From: Methylobacter sp.
Lineage (GTDB): Bacteria > Pseudomonadota > Gammaproteobacteria > Methylococcales > Methylomonadaceae
Length of the DNA stretch: 64,000 nucleotides
Direction of reading: 5' to 3'
Assembly (NCBI GenBank): GCA_028716975.1
Contig: JAQUOU010000004.1
Location: 1 to 64,000, forward strand
Under the pieces are notes generated by a model. That model made no database searches, was not told the DNA's origin, and was given only the letters and a program-made list of their open reading frames with translations. Within the stretch, counting starts at the first letter, position 1. Each line of letters opens with the position of its first letter. A program made the translations under genes and the position numbers. Positions 57,919-64,000 of the stretch are shown here, in pieces.

Positions 57919-57947
57919 AAAAACGGCACTAAATAGGTGCCGTTTTT
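57919..57947 (-). terminator. Terminator/attenuator between rpsO and pnp
   Basis: On the minus strand, ACGGCAC and GTGCCGT pair around a short loop and are followed by TTTTTG. In E. coli a terminator in the same place limits read-through from rpsO into pnp; a similar role here is inference. Confidence 0.8.
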
Positions 57948-57957
57948 GTTGTGCTTA

Positions 57958-58227
57958 TTATTTGCGTAAACCGAGACGCTCAATCAATAAACGATAGCGG
58001 TTGCTGTCTTTGTTTTTGAGATAGTCCAGCAACTTACGACGCTGGTTAACCATACGCAACAGTCCGCGACGTGAATGATTGTCTTTTTTATGAGTTGCGA
58101 AGTGCGGCGTTAGATGAGTAATATGTGCTGTCAGCAAAGCAACCTGAACTTCAGGCGAGCCGGTATCGGTTTCTGATTGACGATACGCTTCTACGACCGC
58201 TTTTTTTTGTTCCGCAGTAAATGGCAT
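57958..58227 (-). CDS. rpsO: 30S ribosomal protein S15
   Basis: Primary 16S rRNA-binding protein of the small subunit. The 89 residues are full length and carry [49 protein letters not shown], in pieces, the conserved S15 core with the RNA-binding HKKD and LVxQRR-like residues. ATG 58227 is preceded by AGGG at good spacing. Confidence 0.98.
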   Translation of the reverse strand: MPFTAEQKKAVVEAYRQSETDTGSPEVQVALLTAHITHLTPHFATHKKDNHSRRGLLRMVNQRRKLLDYLKNKDSNRYRLLIERLGLRK

Positions 58228-58366
58228 TTGTAATCCCTATTAGATTAAAAATTAAAAATAGAGCTGTCAAACGACGGCTCCTCAATACACGATCTCCACG
58301 ATAGGGTGTAGAGTTTAAGTCTCTCCCTGCGGTTAGGCTGGGAATGACCTCTTCCGAGCGTGTAAC

Positions 58367-59281
58367 TCAGACCTTTTCATTGCTCAAATTGAACAATTTT
58401 TTTGGTGCTAGTTTACCATCCAATAACATTTCTCCCAAGCCCAAAAAGACTTCCGAATTATACAGCCGCACTATGCCTTGAAAGTTTTCTTCTTTAAAGG
58501 CAAGCGATTGCCCGTACTTTATACGAGTGGCTTGTTCGTCTGATAATTGGACGGCAGGCAGGGTAGCCAATGGTTTATCAATCTTAATCAGGCAGAGCAA
58601 TAAGCTTTGCTGGTCCATTGCAGTTAGCTGCTCGATGGTATTGGCATTTTTAATGCTGAACTGGCCGGCTTGCAATCGACGCAATTCTTTTACCGCGCCG
58701 CCGCAACCCAGATAATGACCGATATCTTCAGCCAAAGACCGGATATACGTACCTTTTGAACACAATACATTTAATGTCAATTCGTCTTTGGAAAAATCAA
58801 CAAGCTTCAGCTCGAATATATTGATTCGGCGAGCTTTCCTCTCGATTGTTATACCTTCCCGCGCCAATTCATAAAGCTTTTTACCGTTATGCTTTAAAGC
58901 CGAGTACATGGGAGGAACCTGATCCATATTACCGGTGAATTTTTTCAGGCACGTTTCTATATCGTCAATCGACAGGGCAGGGACCGGTTTTGTGTCAATA
59001 ACAGCACCTTCCATATCACCGGTATCTGTCATAATCCCAAGCTGAACGACAACCTGATAGCGTTTATTATCTTCCAGCATCATGGCAGAAATTTTTGTCG
59101 CTTCACCAAAACAAAGCGGCAGCAAACCCGTAGCCAGAGGATCCAGACTTCCGGTATGCCCCGCTTTATTGGCATTAAACAAGCGTCTTACTTCCTGTAA
59201 GGCTTTATTGGAAGATACGCCAGGGCGTTTATCCAGCAATAATATTCCGTGAATATTATGCCCGGAATTGCGTTTACTCAT
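58367..59281 (-). CDS. truB: tRNA pseudouridine(55) synthase
   Basis: Makes pseudouridine 55 in the T-loop of tRNAs. The 304 residues have the N-terminal GILLLDKRPGVSSN motif, the catalytic aspartate in AGHTGSLDPLATGLLPLCFGEATK, and the RxKGTYIRSLAEDIG region (here SKGTYIRSLAEDIG). It follows rbfA with an 11-nt gap. Length and catalytic residues look intact. Confidence 0.97.
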   Translation of the reverse strand: MSKRNSGHNIHGILLLDKRPGVSSNKALQEVRRLFNANKAGHTGSLDPLATGLLPLCFGEATKISAMMLEDNKRYQVVVQLGIMTDTGDMEGAVIDTKPVPALSIDDIETCLKKFTGNMDQVPPMYSALKHNGKKLYELAREGITIERKARRINIFELKLVDFSKDELTLNVLCSKGTYIRSLAEDIGHYLGCGGAVKELRRLQAGQFSIKNANTIEQLTAMDQQSLLLCLIKIDKPLATLPAVQLSDEQATRIKYGQSLAFKEENFQGIVRLYNSEVFLGLGEMLLDGKLAPKKLFNLSNEKV

Positions 59282-59292
59282 ACTGGTCTAGC

Positions 59293-59670
59293 TCATTCCT
59301 TGCCGGACTTATCCAAATCAGGCTTGTGCAAATCACTCAGGAGTTCTGAAACACGCATGCCGGTATCAAATGAATCATCATAATAAAACCGCAATTCCGA
59401 TATATGTCTCAAGCGCATTCTTTTGGCTAATTCATGGCGAATAACAGGCGCCAGTTCATTTAACCATTTAACGTTGTTTTGTTTGCCCTGCTCATCAACA
59501 TTTAATACAGTAAAATAAACTTTTGCCAAGGCAAGATCTTTAGTGACGTCAACTTCGTTAATGGTAATAAAGCCCAACCTTGAATCATCAATATCGCGCT
59601 GCAGAATTGAGGAAAGTTCTTTCTGCATTTGCGATGAAACACGAGCACTGCGGCCGAATTCTTTTGGCAT
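59293..59670 (-). CDS. rbfA: Ribosome-binding factor A
   Basis: A cold-shock ribosome maturation factor that binds the 16S rRNA 5' region. The 125-residue KH-fold protein begins with a conserved basic segment (RSARVSSQMQKELSSILQRDI) and contains ITINEVDVTKDLALAKVYFTVL. It starts 5 nt downstream of infB, within the nusA operon. Confidence 0.95.
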   Translation of the reverse strand: MPKEFGRSARVSSQMQKELSSILQRDIDDSRLGFITINEVDVTKDLALAKVYFTVLNVDEQGKQNNVKWLNELAPVIRHELAKRMRLRHISELRFYYDDSFDTGMRVSELLSDLHKPDLDKSGKE

Positions 59671-59675
59671 AAGGA

Positions 59676-62342
59676 TTACAATCCCCGTTTAACTTCTATA
59701 CGTTCAAAAACTTCGATCTGGTCACCCGCTTTAACATCGTTGTAATTTTTTACCCCAATGCCACATTCCATGCCCATTTTAACTTCACTTACATCATCTT
59801 TAAACCGGCGTAAGGATTCCAGCTGACCTTCATAAATCACTACGTTTTCACGTAGAACCCTAATAGGCAGATTTCTTTTCACAAAGCCTTCAATCACCAT
59901 GCAACCGGCAATAGCACCGAATTTTGGCGAGCGGAAGACATCCCGTACTTCAGCAAGACCAACAATCTGTTCCTTAATTTCAGGCGCCAACATGCCACTA
60001 ATTGATTTTTTGACCTCATCAATCGCATCATAAATAACGCTGTAGTAGTGCAGATCAATGCCTTTTTCTTCAATCAGTTTTCGGGCAGTGGCATCAGCCC
60101 GCACATTAAAGCCCATTAATATTGCGCCGGAAGCCAATGCCAGGTTAGCGTCACCTTCATTAATGCCGCCAACGCCGCCAAAAACAACTTTAACTTCTAC
60201 TTCGTCGTTAGATAACTCGACCAGTGAGCTGCGTAATGCTTCCAGACTACCTTGAACATCTGTTTTAATGACCAAATTCAGGCTGGCAATTTCACCTGAG
60301 GCCATTCTGGAAAATACCTCATCCAGTTTAGAGGCTTGTTGCGCAGCATGCCGGCTTGTTTTTTTGCGGTCTTCACGGTGTTTGGCCAAATCTTTCGCAA
60401 TACGTTCATTTTGGACTACCAAAAATTCATCGCCGGCATTCGGTGTGCCCGACAAACCAAGAATTTCAACCGGTGCACAAGGACCGGCTTCTTTAATGGC
60501 TTTGCCGGTTTCATTAAACATCGCTCTGACGCGGCCAAACTCCTGGCCGCACAAAACCATTTGCCCGCTTTCCAATGTGCCTTTTTGAATCAGCACCGTG
60601 GCAACAGCGCCACGGCCTTTATCCAGTCTCGACTCAATTACAATACCGGAAGCAGGGCCCTCTATGGGCGCTGTTAATTCCAGAATTTCAGTCTGGACAA
60701 TTAATGATTCAATTAAATCATCAATGCCTTCACCGGTTTTAGCTGAAATTTTAAGGAACTGCACATCGCCACCCCATTCTTCAGGCAGTACATTGATGTT
60801 TGCCAATTCCTGCATCACTTTTTCAGGGTTTGCATCCGGCTTATCGATCTTGTTGATGGCGACAATAATCGGTACATTTGCAGCTCTGGCGTGCTCTACC
60901 GCCTCCTTGGTTTGGGGCATAACACCGTCATCAGCCGCAACAACCACAATCACTACGTCGGTGACATCGGCGCCTCTGGCTCGCATAGCTGTAAATGCAG
61001 CGTGGCCCGGGGTATCCAGAAATGTCACTGATCCGTGATCAGTTTTTACCTGATAGGCGCCGATATGCTGGGTAATACCACCTGCTTCACCGGCAGCAAC
61101 GCGGGTTTTGCGAATATAATCTAATAATGAGGTTTTTCCGTGATCCACATGGCCCATAATAGTGACAATAGGCGCTCTGGGTAAGGCTACGCGATTATCC
61201 TCTACCTGTGCCTCAGACAGCATTTCCTGCTCAAGATCATCATCACTTTGCATAATTGCTTTGTGGCCCATTTCCTCAACCAAAATAACGGCTGTGTCCT
61301 GGTCGATACTTTGATTAATGGTGGCCATAATGCCGAGCTTCATCAAGTGTTTAATGACCAGCGCAGCTTTAATACTCATTTTCTGGGCCAGATCGGAAAC
61401 AATGATCGATTCCGGTATGGCAACTTCTTTCACGATCGGCGCAACCGGCATTTCAAACTGATGCCTGGTATCGGACTGAATATTGACACGTTGAGTTTGC
61501 TTGGTTTTTTTCTTGCCTCTTTTAGCATCTTTGCCTGTGCGCGCTCCTTCCTCCTGACTTTTTCTATGCAAGGTTTCCTGTTTGGCTCCAGCCTGTTGCC
61601 TGACTTTATCGGCATTCCTTTTGATGGATTCTTCAAGCCGGCGTTCTTTCTCCTGCTGCTTTTTTCGAGCATCGTCAAGTTCTTTGGTTTTGGCCGACTT
61701 TTCCTGTTTTGTTTTCTTTTCTTCCTTAGCTTTTAAAGCGTCAAATTTAACTTCAGGCCCGCTATCAATCTCAGGTTCAATGACGGTTTCAAGTTCGACC
61801 TCGGCGGCAGGATGAATTTCCGGCTCAATCGCAGCTTCTTCTGCTATTGCAGTTTCCGGGTGTTCATTAATCGCTTCTTTTACCTGAGTTTCAACTGCTC
61901 GAGCTTCGACGGGAAGCGTTTTTTCGGTTTGATTTTGCGCTTGTTCAGCGTGATCACTGGGCTGGCGCTGAGCCTTCTCAACAGGTTTTGGCTCCAATTC
62001 TTTTTGTTCGTCGGCATCGACTACTTCACTACGCTTGATATATGTTTTCTTTTTACGCACTTCAACGCTGATGGTTTTAGTGGAGCTTCCCGGCACACTT
62101 GCCTGTTTAATCTCAATAACTTTCCTGCGTTCCAAAGTCACCCGCCTTGGCGAGCTTTTATCTTCGCCATCGGCTTTACCATGACGTTTACGCAAATGCG
62201 CAAGCAACTGCATTTTTTCATCTTCATTAATTACATCATCAGCGGCGTTTGCAGATAACCCTGCCTCTTTCAGCTGCTCTAATAATCGTTCCAAAGGTAT
62301 TTTTACAACCTCAGCTAATTGCCGTACTGTTTTGTTACTCAT
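59676..62342 (-). CDS. infB: Translation initiation factor IF-2
   Basis: GTPase that brings fMet-tRNA to the 30S subunit. The protein has an N-terminal IF2_N domain ([20 protein letters not shown]), a Lys/Glu/Ala-rich linker (about 130-310), the G domain (GHVDHGKTS near residue 392, [16 protein letters not shown]) and domains II-IV. I choose ATG 62342 (888 residues) because AAGGGG lies upstream and the family starts here. An in-frame ATG at 62390 would add 16 residues. Confidence 0.97.
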   Translation of the reverse strand: MSNKTVRQLAEVVKIPLERLLEQLKEAGLSANAADDVINEDEKMQLLAHLRKRHGKADGEDKSSPRRVTLERRKVIEIKQASVPGSSTKTISVEVRKKKTYIKRSEVVDADEQKELEPKPVEKAQRQPSDHAEQAQNQTEKTLPVEARAVETQVKEAINEHPETAIAEEAAIEPEIHPAAEVELETVIEPEIDSGPEVKFDALKAKEEKKTKQEKSAKTKELDDARKKQQEKERRLEESIKRNADKVRQQAGAKQETLHRKSQEEGARTGKDAKRGKKKTKQTQRVNIQSDTRHQFEMPVAPIVKEVAIPESIIVSDLAQKMSIKAALVIKHLMKLGIMATINQSIDQDTAVILVEEMGHKAIMQSDDDLEQEMLSEAQVEDNRVALPRAPIVTIMGHVDHGKTSLLDYIRKTRVAAGEAGGITQHIGAYQVKTDHGSVTFLDTPGHAAFTAMRARGADVTDVVIVVVAADDGVMPQTKEAVEHARAANVPIIVAINKIDKPDANPEKVMQELANINVLPEEWGGDVQFLKISAKTGEGIDDLIESLIVQTEILELTAPIEGPASGIVIESRLDKGRGAVATVLIQKGTLESGQMVLCGQEFGRVRAMFNETGKAIKEAGPCAPVEILGLSGTPNAGDEFLVVQNERIAKDLAKHREDRKKTSRHAAQQASKLDEVFSRMASGEIASLNLVIKTDVQGSLEALRSSLVELSNDEVEVKVVFGGVGGINEGDANLALASGAILMGFNVRADATARKLIEEKGIDLHYYSVIYDAIDEVKKSISGMLAPEIKEQIVGLAEVRDVFRSPKFGAIAGCMVIEGFVKRNLPIRVLRENVVIYEGQLESLRRFKDDVSEVKMGMECGIGVKNYNDVKAGDQIEVFERIEVKRGL

Positions 62343-62355
62343 TGCCTGCCCCTTA

Positions 62356-63870
62356 CTACTCGCCATGTTCCTCAGCAAACCAAGGCTCACGCGCCTTCAT
62401 AATCAATTTTGCCGCCCGCTCTTCATTCATGCCTGAAAAATTTATCAAATCATCGATCGATTGATCTGCCAGGTCATCCATTGTAATTATGCCTTGACTA
62501 GCCATATCATAAGCCAGATCTCTTGTCATACCTTCCATTTCCAGCAAGTCCTGCGCCGGCTCAGCTGTTTCTATTTTCTCTTCGTCTGCAATGGCGCTAA
62601 TCAGTAAGGCATCTTTGGCCCGGCTTCTCAGTTCATTAACAAGGTCTATATCAAATCCTTCAATTTCCAGCATTTCACTGACCGGAACATAAGCTATTTC
62701 TTCAACTGTATTAAAGCCTTCTTCAACCAGGATCAAGGCGATGTCTTCATCGACATCCAGTTGCTCTACGAATAACTGTTTAATTTTATCGGCTTCAGCC
62801 TCGCTGCTTTCTTCCGCTTTGGATGCATCGATTACATTTAATTCCCATCCGGTTAACTGCGTTGCCAGCCGCACGTTTTGTCCGCCACGACCAATAGCCT
62901 GAGACAGGTTTTCTGAATTTACCGCCAAATCCATGCTATGTCTGTCTTCATCAACAACAATGGATTGAATTTCAGCGGGCGACATGGCATTAATAACAAA
63001 TTGAGCATCACTTGGGTTCCAAAGAATAATGTCAACACGTTCTCCGGCGAGTTCATTTGAAACTGATTGTACTCTTGATCCTCTCATGCCGACACAAGCT
63101 CCAACCGGATCAAGTCGCGGATCATTGCTTTTCACTGCAACCTTGGCCCTAGAGCCGGGATCACGCGCTGCGCCCATTACTGCAATCATGCCTTCACCCA
63201 CTTCCGGCACTTCAAGACGAAACAGGGCAATCAGTAATTCAGGCGCTGTCCGGCTGACAAATAATTGAGGACCGCGAGGCTCTGAACGTACAGATTTCAA
63301 GTATCCTCTTATTCTATCGCCAATGCGAATGGGTTCGCGGGGAATCATGTCTTCCCTTGCGATATAAGCTTCCACATGTCCACCCAAGTCCAGGAATACG
63401 CTGCCTTTTTCGATGCGTTTTACGATGCCTGTTATCAGTTCGCCTACACGGTTCTTATAAGCCTCAACAATTTTCCTGCGCTCGGCTTCCCTGACTTTGT
63501 GAATAATAACTTGCTTGGCAGTTTGCGCGGCAATACGTCCGAAATCAACAGATTCAATTTCTTCCTCTACAAAATCACCTATCTGGATTTCAGAATTGTC
63601 CATCTGGGCGACTTCCAGCAAAACTTGCGTTTCCGGAAATTCAACATCGCCATCAATCAGGTTATTGGCGGCTACAACTTCCCAGAGCCTGTAAGTAACG
63701 TAATCACCGGTTTTTCTGTCTATAACCACGCGGACTTTAATTTGATTAGTATGGCGTTTGATCGTAGCCGCTTCCAGTGCTGATTCTATTGCCTGAAATA
63801 CGACTTCTTTTTCAATCTCCTTTTCATTGGAAAAAACCTCCACTACTAATAAAATTTCTTTATTTGCCAC
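62356..63870 (-). CDS. nusA: Transcription termination/antitermination factor NusA
   Basis: Binds RNA polymerase and modulates pausing and termination. The 504 residues include an N-terminal polymerase-binding domain, S1 (about 135-200), two KH domains (about 230-345, [11 protein letters not shown]) and two C-terminal acidic repeats ([29 protein letters not shown]). The start is GTG 63870, because AAGGAG lies 7 nt upstream and the protein then starts [11 protein letters not shown], as in the family. A TTG at 63888 lies upstream but overlaps that Shine-Dalgarno. It overlaps rimP by 11 nt. Confidence 0.96.
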   Translation of the reverse strand: MANKEILLVVEVFSNEKEIEKEVVFQAIESALEAATIKRHTNQIKVRVVIDRKTGDYVTYRLWEVVAANNLIDGDVEFPETQVLLEVAQMDNSEIQIGDFVEEEIESVDFGRIAAQTAKQVIIHKVREAERRKIVEAYKNRVGELITGIVKRIEKGSVFLDLGGHVEAYIAREDMIPREPIRIGDRIRGYLKSVRSEPRGPQLFVSRTAPELLIALFRLEVPEVGEGMIAVMGAARDPGSRAKVAVKSNDPRLDPVGACVGMRGSRVQSVSNELAGERVDIILWNPSDAQFVINAMSPAEIQSIVVDEDRHSMDLAVNSENLSQAIGRGGQNVRLATQLTGWELNVIDASKAEESSEAEADKIKQLFVEQLDVDEDIALILVEEGFNTVEEIAYVPVSEMLEIEGFDIDLVNELRSRAKDALLISAIADEEKIETAEPAQDLLEMEGMTRDLAYDMASQGIITMDDLADQSIDDLINFSGMNEERAAKLIMKAREPWFAEEHGE

Positions 63871-64000
63871 TGCGTGCTCCTTTTTCAATGCTCGGATTAA
63901 ATAAACGGGATTCAGGAACCAAACGCGCTTTGCTCATGGCGTTAAACGGAACCTCATAAACCTGACCCGCTTCCTCAAGCGTAATAATATCGTCTTCGAC
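63860..64000 (-). CDS. rimP: Ribosome maturation factor RimP, C-terminal part (partial)
   Basis: 46 codons and a stop (TAA at 63862-63860) enter from the window edge. The peptide contains [17 protein letters not shown], with the conserved C-terminal SKARLVPEF-like segment of RimP, a 30S maturation factor. It overlaps nusA by 11 nt, the expected order rimP-nusA-infB. The N-terminal part is outside the window. Confidence 0.9.
   Translation of the reverse strand, partial: VEDDIITLEEAGQVYEVPFNAMSKARLVPESRLFNPSIEKGARSGK

Noticed and set aside
61248-61736. Plus-strand frames opposite the infB linker
   Set aside because: They are shadows of the Lys/Glu-rich repeats on the minus strand.
1-64000. 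CRISPR arrays, rRNA genes, prophage structural genes or toxin-antitoxin pairs
   Set aside because: None could be recognised on reading both strands.

Overview
The window looks like chromosomal DNA of a gammaproteobacterium with moderate GC content. The housekeeping order is typical of that class: greA near yhbY/rlmE-ftsH-glmM-tpiA-secG-tRNA-Leu, carA-carB, uvrC-pgsA, tamA-tamB, and rimP-nusA-infB-rbfA-truB-rpsO-pnp. A single-domain bacteriohemerythrin, a VPLPA-type PEP-CTERM protein and many small dispersed palindromic repeats would fit a methanotroph of the Methylococcales. That assignment is inference; no methane-oxidation gene lies in the window.

Layout. 1-81 is the start of an IS1-like transposase gene running off the edge, followed by about 0.8 kb without genes. 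0.9-6.7 kb (minus strand) carries metH, a YqhA-type membrane protein, a small glutaredoxin-like protein and fumC. 6.8-10.6 kb holds small membrane, secreted and lipoprotein genes and a large HTTM/DCC fusion protein. 10.7-17.1 kb (minus) has rimK and the tamA-tamB pair. 17.5-23.1 kb (plus) has an AEC transporter, a CinA/YfaY-like gene, a VPLPA-CTERM protein, a cyclopropane-fatty-acid-synthase-like gene and a frameshifted GST-like gene. The last 111 nt of the cinA-like gene occur twice, about 1.5 kb apart, and the second copy abuts a palindromic repeat.

23.2-34.6 kb is a core block: carAB, greA, yhbY, rlmE, ftsH, glmM, tpiA, secG and tRNA-Leu(GAG). The tRNA is followed by a decayed P4-type integrase, a possible transposase scrap and an AT-rich orphan gene with a nuclease-like motif: the remains of a tRNA-targeted island. 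rimP-nusA-infB, which follows tRNA-Leu in E. coli, lies about 21 kb away in the opposite orientation, so the ancestral cluster is split at this tRNA.

36.9-41.4 kb is an AttEFGH-like export operon (ABC ATPase, FtsX-type permease, AttH/CrtC-like protein). 41.6-46.9 kb encodes a hybrid sensor kinase overlapping an HDOD-REC-GGDEF protein, a probable c-di-GMP signalling pair. 47.2-55.4 kb has ppnP, a NYN-domain protein, a YbiT-type ABC-F ATPase, a TetR regulator, pgsA, uvrC, bacteriohemerythrin with a clear promoter, a CmoA-like methyltransferase and an isoprenylcysteine-methyltransferase-like membrane protein. 55.8-64 kb is the transcription/translation operon from rimP (partial) to pnp on the minus strand.

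I did not find a clearly new multi-gene system. The most unusual signals are small mobile or repeat elements: a 64-bp inverted-repeat element with 9-bp target duplications, a 325-bp element bounded by 20-bp inverted repeats, a hairpin repeat with a compensatory base-pair change, and the cinA-end duplication. The decayed island at tRNA-Leu, with its orphan nuclease-like gene, is the next most interesting.
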